Shown here: piece after piece, positions 16,439 through 25,300 of the stretch | Layout: every line of letters begins with the position of its first letter | Position numbering within the stretch: the stretch's first letter is position 1 | DNA from: Bordetella parapertussis | Lineage (GTDB): Bacteria > Pseudomonadota > Gammaproteobacteria > Burkholderiales > Burkholderiaceae_D | Length of the DNA: 40,650 nucleotides | Reading direction: 5' to 3' | Assembly: GCA_945883145.1 (NCBI GenBank) | Contig: CAMCXB010000016.1 | Span: forward strand, 1 to 40,650 | Program-made: the position numbers and the translations under genes | The notes under the pieces: generated by a model | What the model was told of the DNA's origin: nothing | What the model saw: only the letters and a program-made list of their open reading frames with translations | Database searches by the model: none

Positions 16439-19147
16439 TCACGAGCTCATCAGCGATAGTTTATCGCGCAAATACGCATCACTCTCTGCCTCAGTCAGTG
16501 GACGACTAAACAAAAAGCCTTGATAGATGTGACATCCATGCGCATCAAGAAACGCTTGCTGCTCTTGATTCTCCACACCTTCAGCAATTAATTCTAATTG
16601 AAAGCTCTGCGCAAGCACGGCAATGGTACGAATAATTGCCGCATCTTTTTCTTGTGTTGCACTATTTGCAAAGAAAGAGCGATCTATCTTCAACTCATCA
16701 ATCGGCAAATTACCTAAGTAAGAAAGAGAAGAATATCCCGTACCAAAATCATCTAATGAAAAACGTACTCCTAGTGTTTTAAGCTCCATCATTTTCGATA
16801 TAGCTACATTCACTTCATCTACTAACATGCTTTCAGTGAGTTCAAGTTTGAGACGATAAGGATTGGCTCCAGTTTCATCAATCAACTTCTTTATTGTCTC
16901 AACAAAATTGGGCAATCTAAAATGTCGAATACTAATATTCACAGCTAAGCTTAATGCTGCCGTAGCAGGATATTCACTCCACTTGACCAAGGTCTGAAAA
17001 GCTTGCTGTAATACCCACTCACTAATAGGAACGATTAATCCTGTTTCTTCAGCAAGTGAAATAAATTCTATAGGCTGAACCAAACCACGATCAGGATGTT
17101 GCCAACGCAATAAAGCTTCAAAGCCCTTTAATTCTCCATTAACAAAAACTTGTGGCTGATAATGCAACACAAATTCTTCATTGCGCAATGCCCTTCGTAA
17201 ATCTGATTCTATGGAAGCGCGCCGCGATAAAAGCGTCTGCATCGTAGTATCAAAAATACTGTAATTGTTTTTGCCTTGAGCTTTAGTTTGATACATTGCC
17301 ATATCAGCGCGTTGCAGTATCTCAGTTACGGTATCAATCTCAGGATTAAAGAAATAAATACCTAGACTAGCTGCGCTATGATGCTCATGGGCAGAAACCA
17401 TATAAGACTGCTCCATAGCTTTTAGAATTTTTTTCGCAATTTTCTCTACAACTATTTTAAAGTTTTCAGATGTCTCGCTTTCATTTTGCAACACCACTAC
17501 AAACTCATCACCACCTAAACGCCCAACTAAATCATTCTTTCTAACGGAATTGACTAATCTTTTCGCGACTATTTTTAAAAAGTCATCACCGACCTCATGA
17601 CCAAAGGTGTCATTCAGTGTTTTAAAATTATCTAAGTCAATAAAAATTACCGCGCCATTTGAAGCTTCATAGTCAGCTGAGTCTATCAATTCTTGTAAAT
17701 AAGTGATTAATCTACGTCGATTCGGCAATCCAGTTAAGGCATCATAAAAAGCTAAACGCTGAATCTCTTCTTCATCACGTCTACGCTGTGTGATGTCAAT
17801 CATAATGCCGCGCAATCCCGTTACTTGCTCATCTTCATCAACAATTACAGAACCAATTTCAGCCATCCAGAAATAATCACCACTTTTATTTCTGAAGCGA
17901 TATTCACAACTATATTCATTGCCACTTGCTATAGCTTCATTGCGTATTCTACGTACACGCCCACTATCTTCAGCATGCATATTGATAACACTGAAATTTC
18001 TGTAATACCATTCACTTAGCGTATGACCAAAGAAACGTACGGCTTGCGGAGAAACAAAGGTAAAACGAAAATCAGGTAACGCCAATTCCCAAGAAATCGC
18101 ATGTACATTTTCTATCAATAAGCGATAACGCAGCAGTAATTCATCTCGATTTTTATTTTCTAATTGCAAACGATCATGCTGCTGATTTAATACATCGAGC
18201 ATATGATTCACAGAATTCGCCAGACTAGCAACTTCGTCTTTACCTTCTACTGCTATCCTAACTTCACTAAATCCATCATTTACCACTTTACGAGAAAATA
18301 ATTCGAGATCTCTAAGTTGACGTGTCAAAGATAATGACAGTCGACGACCTAATAAAAAAATACATAGCGCGACCAGTAAAGCAGTACAAAGATAAATAGC
18401 AACTTCTATCGTATGGTCAACGATAGAAGTTGTCCGTTCACGAGCAATCACCCGAAAATTAAGTTTTGATAGTGGGCTGGGTAATGAGACTGCTGAACTC
18501 ACCACATAAGAATCGCGTTGTTCCAGCAAATTTCCGGGCCAGTCTAAGTAGGCTATATCAGACTTAACTATATTTTTTAGTGCAAATTTATACAGCAAAG
18601 CACCTTCAGCCTGATTTGACTTTGGCGGATAAATCAATTCAAGCACGATAACTTCTAAACCTGATTCTCCATCTTGAATAGCTGCATCTTCTTTGCCTTG
18701 ATAAAGTCTTGCTGCCATCCACTTTCTATCTTGTTCAGTAAAATTTTCTTGACCATTACTTGCTATCTCATTGGCTGAGTAATCAGCTAATAAAATCGAC
18801 ACAGGCAATCCATTAATACTTTTTACACTATTGAGATAGGGACGAAGATAAGAGTCTTTGCTTTTTGCATCAATTACAGCAGCAACCAATAAACTACCAT
18901 TTGCTATTTCATTCATACTCAAAGCAATCGCACCGATCACTGCCTCAACATGAGCCGCGCCAGCTTCTGCTTCTTTCTGCTGCAGTGCTCTACTTGCCAC
19001 TTCGGATTGCACACTTAACAACCACCTTGAAGTCAAGCCAGTCAAAAGTAAAACCACGAGAGCCAACAAGGCTGTAAATAAAGCAAAACGATGCGTCAAA
19101 CTAGATTTAACTAGGCCGTCTTTCCATTTAAGTAGAATTTTCTTCAT
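16439..19147 (-). CDS. Membrane-bound GGDEF-EAL cyclic-di-GMP protein with HAMP and PAS domains
   Basis: A 902-residue signalling protein. In order: a membrane helix (21-44), a periplasmic region (about 45-245), a second membrane helix (247-269), HAMP (about 268-322), PAS with PAC (about 340-455), GGDEF (about 460-635) and EAL (about 645-890). The cyclase motif GGDEF is intact at 545-549, with an RxxD inhibitory site at 536-539. The phosphodiesterase residues also appear intact: EAL at 677-679, NIS, ELTES, DDFGTGYSS, LKID, AEGVE and QGF. It could therefore both make and break cyclic-di-GMP in response to periplasmic and PAS signals. It is a single-gene unit; the signal is unknown. Confidence 0.95.
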   Translation of the reverse strand: MKKILLKWKDGLVKSSLTHRFALFTALLALVVLLLTGLTSRWLLSVQSEVASRALQQKEAEAGAAHVEAVIGAIALSMNEIANGSLLVAAVIDAKSKDSYLRPYLNSVKSINGLPVSILLADYSANEIASNGQENFTEQDRKWMAARLYQGKEDAAIQDGESGLEVIVLELIYPPKSNQAEGALLYKFALKNIVKSDIAYLDWPGNLLEQRDSYVVSSAVSLPSPLSKLNFRVIARERTTSIVDHTIEVAIYLCTALLVALCIFLLGRRLSLSLTRQLRDLELFSRKVVNDGFSEVRIAVEGKDEVASLANSVNHMLDVLNQQHDRLQLENKNRDELLLRYRLLIENVHAISWELALPDFRFTFVSPQAVRFFGHTLSEWYYRNFSVINMHAEDSGRVRRIRNEAIASGNEYSCEYRFRNKSGDYFWMAEIGSVIVDEDEQVTGLRGIMIDITQRRRDEEEIQRLAFYDALTGLPNRRRLITYLQELIDSADYEASNGAVIFIDLDNFKTLNDTFGHEVGDDFLKIVAKRLVNSVRKNDLVGRLGGDEFVVVLQNESETSENFKIVVEKIAKKILKAMEQSYMVSAHEHHSAASLGIYFFNPEIDTVTEILQRADMAMYQTKAQGKNNYSIFDTTMQTLLSRRASIESDLRRALRNEEFVLHYQPQVFVNGELKGFEALLRWQHPDRGLVQPIEFISLAEETGLIVPISEWVLQQAFQTLVKWSEYPATAALSLAVNISIRHFRLPNFVETIKKLIDETGANPYRLKLELTESMLVDEVNVAISKMMELKTLGVRFSLDDFGTGYSSLSYLGNLPIDELKIDRSFFANSATQEKDAAIIRTIAVLAQSFQLELIAEGVENQEQQAFLDAHGCHIYQGFLFSRPLTEAESDAYLRDKLSLMSS

Positions 19148-19409
19148 TGCAGCACCAACACACCGTCAGAGCGAGCCGGCGCACAATAGAAAAACACAAA
19201 GCTTGTTCTACTTACTACAAGCCCTGAAGCTTTTCTCAACAAACAATCAAAGAGGTACTGCAAAGTGGTCACCTTAAAGATACTGAAAGTCTGCTTTAAG
19301 GATACATTTTTTGAACTGGCTAATGTGCCAAAGATGCTGTTTATTTTTAATTATTCATGCATTTATGTGAATAAAGTCTCAATAAACAGATCGAATATTG
19401 AATTAATTA

Positions 19410-21215
19410 CTATTTTTGTAAAACATAATCTCCAGGTGCTGCTGGCAATCCTTGCATAACAGGCTCGGCGATTTGAGTCGCCGCGTGTTGTGATTGAGCG
19501 CGCTCTAGCCAAGCGGTCCATGCTGGCCACCAAGATCCTTCAACATAATGCGCGACTTGTAACCATGCTTCTGGATCCGTATAGCGATCTGCATGGGGAC
19601 AAAGTCCTATCTTGTAATGACGACGTGGATGACCCGGTTCACTGGTGATGCCTGCATTATGTCCACCTGAGGTTAAGAGAAAAGTGACGTCGCCACTAAT
19701 AGCGAGATTGATTTTATAAACTGAACGCCAAGGCGCAACATGATCGGTTTCGGTAGCCACGACAAAAGTCGGCAATTCAATATCACTCAATGCGATTGTT
19801 TGATTATTGACTTTAAAACGTCCTTGAAATAAATCATTATTTAAAAATAATTGTCGTAGATATTCACTCTGCATACGAAATGGCATACGCGTTGCATCTG
19901 CATTCCATGCCATGAGATCAGTCATGACTTCGCGTTTTCCTAATAGATAGAGATTTACCATGCGCGACCAAATTAAGTCATTGGATCGAAGTAGCTGAAA
20001 GGTTCCTGCCATCTGACGCATATCGAGATAACCTTGGTTCCACATCATGTCATCTAAATAATCTAACTGACTTTCATCGATGAATAGCCGCAACTCACCC
20101 GCTTCAGTAAAATCAGTTTGTGCTGCCAACAAAGTTAAAGAGGCAATATTTTTATTCTTTTGTTGTGCCAACCATGCAGCAGCCATCGCTAATAAAGTAC
20201 CACCTAAACAATAACCCACTGCCTGTATTTTTACATCCAGTGATTCACGCTGAATGATTTCATTTAAAGCAGTCAATACACCTTGATGTAGATAGTCATC
20301 CATACCTAAATCTTTATCTTCTGCACTAGGATTGCGCCAAGAAATCATATACACCGTATGGCCATGTCCTACCAAATAATTGACTAAAGAATTATGTGGT
20401 GATAAATCTAAGATGTAGTATTTCATTATCCAAGCAGGTACGATGAAGATAGGCTGCTCGAACACTTCTGGTGTTTGTGGTGCGTACTGAATTAATTCCA
20501 TTAAGTGATTACGGAACACCACACGTCCAGGAGTAATAGCGATTTCTTTACCGGGTCTAAAATTTTCCACACCTAATGGAGCATGACCTCCTAGCATACG
20601 TTCAGTATCTTCAATTAAATATTCTGCACCACGAATTAAATTTTTCCCTTGTTGACTAGCAATTGCATTTAAAACTTCAGGATTGGTAGCGATAAAATTA
20701 ACTGGTGAAACCATGTCAAGTAGTTGACGTGCTGTGAATGAAACGACTTGTTCATGATGCGCTGACATACCCGCTATGCCTGTGGTTGCGTTATGCCACC
20801 ACTGTTGAATTAATAAAAAATTTTGATAAATCAAGCAAAATGGCAATTGCTGCCATTCTGGTGCACGAAAGCGCTGATCATGAATTAAGGGCTGTATGCA
20901 ATGCGCACATGACTTATCTGTCAAATTACGCATTGCATAGAGACCTAGTCGCGTCGTTTTACGTAGTGCTTTTTCAACCAATATTTTTTGTTTACCCGGT
21001 GACTGCGATAAATGCAGCATCCAATCAAAATAAGCCATGGCTAAACTCGCTGGTGATAAGCCAGCAGTAAATTGCGCCATCACAGCATGAAACAAACGAT
21101 CGGCAGTAGTTGGCTTATCTTCTTCCTCATGTGGCGTGCTTGGAAAATCTTGATGGGGTTGTACAACACACTGCTGTGAAGCTGTACGCCAATAATTATC
21201 GATTGCTGTCCACAT
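19410..21215 (-). CDS. phaC: Polyhydroxyalkanoate synthase (class I-like PhaC)
   Basis: A 601-residue PHA synthase, the length of class I enzymes. The N-terminal poly-beta-hydroxybutyrate polymerase domain leads into VSPVNFIATNPEVL and PLGVENFRPGKEIAITPGRVVFRN, then an alpha/beta-hydrolase core. The catalytic residues are C336 in the lipase-like box GYCLGGT, D491 in ETDHVAPWRSVY and H519 in SGGHNAGI. It polymerises (R)-3-hydroxyacyl-CoA into storage polyester on granules. No phaA, phaB or phasin gene is adjacent. It is the third gene of an operon with a P-type ATPase 57 bp upstream and an acyltransferase before that. A GGAAAGAG ribosome site precedes the ATG. Confidence 0.95.
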   Translation of the reverse strand: MWTAIDNYWRTASQQCVVQPHQDFPSTPHEEEDKPTTADRLFHAVMAQFTAGLSPASLAMAYFDWMLHLSQSPGKQKILVEKALRKTTRLGLYAMRNLTDKSCAHCIQPLIHDQRFRAPEWQQLPFCLIYQNFLLIQQWWHNATTGIAGMSAHHEQVVSFTARQLLDMVSPVNFIATNPEVLNAIASQQGKNLIRGAEYLIEDTERMLGGHAPLGVENFRPGKEIAITPGRVVFRNHLMELIQYAPQTPEVFEQPIFIVPAWIMKYYILDLSPHNSLVNYLVGHGHTVYMISWRNPSAEDKDLGMDDYLHQGVLTALNEIIQRESLDVKIQAVGYCLGGTLLAMAAAWLAQQKNKNIASLTLLAAQTDFTEAGELRLFIDESQLDYLDDMMWNQGYLDMRQMAGTFQLLRSNDLIWSRMVNLYLLGKREVMTDLMAWNADATRMPFRMQSEYLRQLFLNNDLFQGRFKVNNQTIALSDIELPTFVVATETDHVAPWRSVYKINLAISGDVTFLLTSGGHNAGITSEPGHPRRHYKIGLCPHADRYTDPEAWLQVAHYVEGSWWPAWTAWLERAQSQHAATQIAEPVMQGLPAAPGDYVLQK

Positions 21216-21272
21216 AGATCTCTTTCCATGATGTGATTTTTTATAGATAGTTAAAATACATCTTTATGCATT

Positions 21273-23849
21273 TCAATAAACTGGATGAGACAAATTGAAT
21301 ATGTGGCGCCGTACAAAAATAGCTTTTACTATTTCCAACCACAGTAAGGTAAACATGCATGCACTTACTGCAAGTAGCACTGCAGCTAGCGAGGGGCGAG
21401 AAAAATTAAATAATTCAGATAACCAAGGTATCTGTAATACGAGCATGAGTGCAAAAACTGTCAGCCCTATCACCCACGTCTGATATTTATTTGGCTTGAC
21501 TAATAGTGTCAGCAGATCTTCATGATCAGATCGACTGACTATCATCATCAATAAATTACTCACTACTATCGTGATAAAAACTGTGGCACGTATTTCTTCT
21601 TGCGCATAATCCGCAAGGTTAAGAATAAAAAAAACCATCATACAAGCCAACAGTAAGCCAAGTCCTTGTAATAAGGCATAAAGAATGTTTTTTGATCCAA
21701 AGAATGGTTCAGTGCTATTACGTGGCGGCTTAAGCATTAAATCTTTTTCTGCTTCTTCATTTTCAAAAACCAGTGAAGAGGTAGGATTAATCACCATTTC
21801 TAAAAACATGACGAGCGATGGCGTCAAAATTAATGCTGAACCAGTAAATAAAGGAAGTAATGCCAATCCTGCAATTGGTAGATGCACACCAATGATATAG
21901 CGCAGGGCTTTACGTAAATTATCGACAATCAGCCTGCCAGTGCGCATGGTTTTAACAATCGATGAAAAATCATCATTCAGTAACACTAATGAAGAAGCTT
22001 CACGAGCCACATCACTTCCGCGCTGTCCCATGCTAATCCCTATATGCGCCACTTTGAGTGCTGGGGCATCATTCACGCCATCACCTGTCATTGCAACGAT
22101 TTCACCTTGCTCCTGCAAAGTCTGAACTAAGCGCAGCTTATGATGCGGCATCATGCGCGCAAAAACTTGTGTGTTCTTTAATATAAGCGGTAGATCTTTT
22201 TCACTTACCGCATCTAATTCCACTCCCGTCATGACATAGTCTGTATTCAGACCTGCCTGCTTTGCGATAGCACGTGCTGTCTCGGGATAATCGCCTGTAA
22301 TCATAACGATACGCACACCTGCAGCTTGGCACTCTGCAATGGCTGCATCTACACCAATTCTTAATGGATCCGCTAATCCAATTAATCCTCCCCACTCAAA
22401 TTCAAATTGCATGACCTCTTCTGGCCATGTCTGATTCTCTAATGGCCATTTTCCACGTGCGACTGCTAACACACGCAAACCCTGTCCTGCCAGATACTGT
22501 ACTTCCTTCATGGTTCTAGTCATTCGATCTGGACGCATTTTGCATAAATGCATAATGGATTCTGGCGCACCCTTTGCTGAGACTACCGCATACTCTTTAT
22601 CTGGCATACGCCATATATGAATGACAGCTAACTGCGTAGCCGACATATCATATTCTTTCAGTAGCGTGCTATTGCGTAGCTGCTGCTCAAACTCAGGCAT
22701 GATGCAATGCGCTAAGCGATGAAATGCCTGCTCCATAGGATCGATAGCTTTAATTTCACTGGCCATTAGGGCAAGCTCAACTACTTTGATCTTAGAGGGC
22801 GATAAATGCGGTACAACACCAGATTCGAATTTGATTCGGTTATGACCTGCGATGATGGCAGTCACTGCCATACTGTTTTGAGTTAAGGTTCCAGTTTTAT
22901 CAACACATAAAACAGTTGCAGCACCTAAGGCTTCAATCACACTGGTATGTCGAGTTAAGACATGATGCTTTGCGATACGCCAAGCACCTAGCGTCATAAA
23001 CACCATTAACACGACAGAAAATTCTTCCGGCAAAATTGACATGGCAAGTGTGATACCAGCTAACAGACCACCTATCCAATCATGTCGAATTACACCGATT
23101 AACACCCAAACTAATAATGAAACCAATAAGCCTACTGCTGCAAAGCGCCGTATCATCATCATGATCTCAAGTTGCAGTGGGCTGTCTGGTGATTCAACTG
23201 TATTCAGACTATGACCTATTTTTCCTACTGCAGTGTCAGCTCCAACAGCAATCACCTCTGCCATCGCATCACCACGCACAACCAGTGATCCTGAAAATAC
23301 TACATCATGAATGGCTTTAGTAACTACGACCGATTCTCCAGTTAATAGTGATTCATCCAGTTCAATACTATGGGCATACACTAGTCTGCCATCAGCAGCT
23401 ACTCTGTCGCCTTCTTGTAAACTAAAGACATCACCGATCACTAATTCTTGACTTGGGATACGCTTTAATTTCCCATCTCGCATTACTAATGCACGCGGAC
23501 TGGAGAGTTCACGTAATGCATCCAACACATGCTCGGTTTGTCGCTGACGTGAGATCACAATACCGAGCGCAACTAAAACAAAACTCAGTAATAACAAGGC
23601 ATCACTCGCCTCACCTAGAAAAAAATAAATCCCACTAGCAGCAAACAACAATAAAAATATAGGTTCGCGATTTAAATCACGTAGAACATGCCATAGACCA
23701 GAAGAACGTGATGGTGGTAAGGCATTCGGTCCATATTTTCGGAAACGGTATTGCGCTTCTTCTTGTGACAAGCCAGAAGGAAATAGTTTGGCCGTATATA
23801 AGGTCATGTATTTCCAAGTACTGGTTGGATATTCATAGCCTGTATGCAT
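21273..23849 (-). CDS. P-type cation-transporting ATPase (Ca2+-ATPase-like), with altered ion-site residues
   Basis: An 858-residue P-type ATPase of the calcium/P2-like group. Visible are the cation ATPase N-terminus (about 23-80), actuator motif LTGES (169-173), phosphorylation motif DKTGT with D317, and the hinge MTGDGVNDAP (587-596). There are about ten membrane helices. Helix M4 reads PEEFS (274-278) where relatives usually have PEEFP, and helix M6 reads EMVINPTSSLVFE with N688 where relatives usually have Asp; both were checked in the DNA. The ion is therefore uncertain. The gene opens 17 bp inside the end of the acyltransferase gene; an alternative ATG at 23807 would remove the overlap. 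Confidence 0.93.
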   Translation of the reverse strand: MHTGYEYPTSTWKYMTLYTAKLFPSGLSQEEAQYRFRKYGPNALPPSRSSGLWHVLRDLNREPIFLLLFAASGIYFFLGEASDALLLLSFVLVALGIVISRQRQTEHVLDALRELSSPRALVMRDGKLKRIPSQELVIGDVFSLQEGDRVAADGRLVYAHSIELDESLLTGESVVVTKAIHDVVFSGSLVVRGDAMAEVIAVGADTAVGKIGHSLNTVESPDSPLQLEIMMMIRRFAAVGLLVSLLVWVLIGVIRHDWIGGLLAGITLAMSILPEEFSVVLMVFMTLGAWRIAKHHVLTRHTSVIEALGAATVLCVDKTGTLTQNSMAVTAIIAGHNRIKFESGVVPHLSPSKIKVVELALMASEIKAIDPMEQAFHRLAHCIMPEFEQQLRNSTLLKEYDMSATQLAVIHIWRMPDKEYAVVSAKGAPESIMHLCKMRPDRMTRTMKEVQYLAGQGLRVLAVARGKWPLENQTWPEEVMQFEFEWGGLIGLADPLRIGVDAAIAECQAAGVRIVMITGDYPETARAIAKQAGLNTDYVMTGVELDAVSEKDLPLILKNTQVFARMMPHHKLRLVQTLQEQGEIVAMTGDGVNDAPALKVAHIGISMGQRGSDVAREASSLVLLNDDFSSIVKTMRTGRLIVDNLRKALRYIIGVHLPIAGLALLPLFTGSALILTPSLVMFLEMVINPTSSLVFENEEAEKDLMLKPPRNSTEPFFGSKNILYALLQGLGLLLACMMVFFILNLADYAQEEIRATVFITIVVSNLLMMIVSRSDHEDLLTLLVKPNKYQTWVIGLTVFALMLVLQIPWLSELFNFSRPSLAAVLLAVSACMFTLLWLEIVKAIFVRRHIFNLSHPVY

Positions 23850-25005
23850 GCCAGTGAGTGCGTAGCGATCGCGCTCTACGTATTAGTTGTTGTATCCACT
23901 TATTAGAACTACGTTGACTAAGTGATACAAGCCAATTTCTGCCTTGCGTAGAAATATCTTTAATAATCATATGCATGACTTTGAATGGCGATAAGGCCAT
24001 AGCAAGATAAGAACGATAAAAAATTGCATGCATCAAGTTATGTGGCTGTGCACCTAACAGTGTCTTATATTGATATCGACCCCAAAGTAAATGGCATTGC
24101 TGAAAGCCGCGCTGAGCACACTCACTAATCGTCCAATAACAAACTAAGAAGCCTAATCGATAGCTTGTTAAGATAGGATCAGCAGCTGAAATTAACATCA
24201 CAATATTATTTCCGACGCGACAAGCAATCGAACCAGCTCGCATTTCACCTTGAATAATCACTTGGGTAAACAGCCCTCTCTCTAAGACTAGTGCCAATAA
24301 TCGTTGATTTTCAGCTTCGCTAAAAATCACCGATCTACCTCGCTCTGTCATCGTTGACTGTTTATAGCGTTGCAATGCTTCGAGCATGATTTTTTGTTCC
24401 ACTGCGCTAAGCTCGGATCCGTCCTTCAGTTGCAATTCACCATCTGGAAAATCTCTATAGAATTTATTGAGTGAAGATTTAATGGTTTTACGTGTAGCAC
24501 GACCTAGACTGAGTAAATAGCACTCACTATTGACTGGCAAATCAATGATGAAATTTTCAGCACAATTAAAAATTTGATGCGGAGTGGTACGCAGAGTGCT
24601 AGGTAATTCACAGGCGTGAAAAGCTAGTGATTGAATTTTTTTATAGTGTGAAAAAATATATTGCGTAAAACAACGTAAGTCATCTTCTGTAACTACTATC
24701 ATTTCTGTTACTACGCGTAGATGTGTGCCATGAATAAAAAATAAAAATACTGCGGACAATTTTTTATCTCTATACAACATCCATGATGTAAGCTTATGTT
24801 TATCTACGCCTTGTATCTTTAAGAATTGATATAAGGAATATAAACCGCCATAAAGATTCTCTAGTTCATTGATTGCGCTAGTTGAGACATCAGACTCAAA
24901 TATTTCATCTGCATTGACTTTGACATCTGAGTTTTTATTGTCAAGATCATCAAAGGCTAATACTTCTTTTATACTCGTGAAAGCCCCGCCTGTTAAATGA
25001 TCCAT
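23833..25005 (-). CDS. CelD/FemAB-like GNAT acyltransferase
   Basis: A 390-residue protein with the acetyltransferase-6 (CelD/BcsL, FemAB-like) pattern. The segment SLGRATRKTIKSSLNKFYRD around 187-206 is characteristic of the family, followed by a second GNAT fold region with MRAGSIACRVGNNIVMLISAAD and FLVCYWTISECAQRGFQQCHLLWG. The C-terminus is strongly basic. Family members transfer acyl or aminoacyl groups to cell-surface or polysaccharide substrates; none can be named here. An AAGGG ribosome site sits 6 bases before the ATG. It is the first gene of the operon with the P-type ATPase and phaC. Confidence 0.78.
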   Translation of the reverse strand: MDHLTGGAFTSIKEVLAFDDLDNKNSDVKVNADEIFESDVSTSAINELENLYGGLYSLYQFLKIQGVDKHKLTSWMLYRDKKLSAVFLFFIHGTHLRVVTEMIVVTEDDLRCFTQYIFSHYKKIQSLAFHACELPSTLRTTPHQIFNCAENFIIDLPVNSECYLLSLGRATRKTIKSSLNKFYRDFPDGELQLKDGSELSAVEQKIMLEALQRYKQSTMTERGRSVIFSEAENQRLLALVLERGLFTQVIIQGEMRAGSIACRVGNNIVMLISAADPILTSYRLGFLVCYWTISECAQRGFQQCHLLWGRYQYKTLLGAQPHNLMHAIFYRSYLAMALSPFKVMHMIIKDISTQGRNWLVSLSQRSSNKWIQQLIRRARSLRTHWHAYRL

Positions 25006-25141
25006 GCAATACCCTTGTATGTGTTTTGAACCACAATATGATATTAGGATGGATTATCGGCTAAGCGAGCATAAGTAAAATTGAGCAAGCTCAAAAAAGT
25101 CAGTCAGCACTATGATTTACTGCACGACTTACTAGAAAAAT

Positions 25142-25210
25142 ATATTCTTTTCATTAAATATATTTATACTTAAGCCGGTAATCGACTTTAGCTGAGCGTG
25201 AAAAGAATAT
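25142..25210. repeat. 11-bp inverted repeat with 47-base spacer
   Basis: ATATTCTTTTC (25142-25152) and GAAAAGAATAT (25200-25210) are perfect inverted copies. They lie between the end of paaK and the start of the acyltransferase operon, about 140 bp upstream of the latter's start codon. The repeat could be an operator, a long-loop structure or a remnant of a mobile element; nothing in it decides. Confidence 0.5.
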
Positions 25211-25228
25211 CCTCAGTAAGGAAATGTG

Positions 25229-25300
25229 ATGGAGAAAAATATACTTAGACATCAGGCATGTTGTCTTGAAAAAATTAAAAATAAAATCGTTTTACGTTAA
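25229..25300 (+). CDS. Possible small ORF, 23 residues
   Basis: An ATG with AAGGA 6 bases upstream opens a 23-residue frame (MEKNILRHQACCLEKIKNKI then VLR) that ends inside the last codons of paaK on the opposite strand. It follows the 11-bp inverted repeat. The peptide is basic and has two adjacent cysteines. It is unsupported by homology and may be chance. Confidence 0.2.
   Translation: MEKNILRHQACCLEKIKNKIVLR

Noticed and set aside
19148..19409. Gap between phaC and the GGDEF-EAL gene searched for a tRNA or small RNA
   Set aside because: No cloverleaf, T-loop sequence or terminator hairpin was found; a 64-codon plus-strand frame there has no recognisable features.
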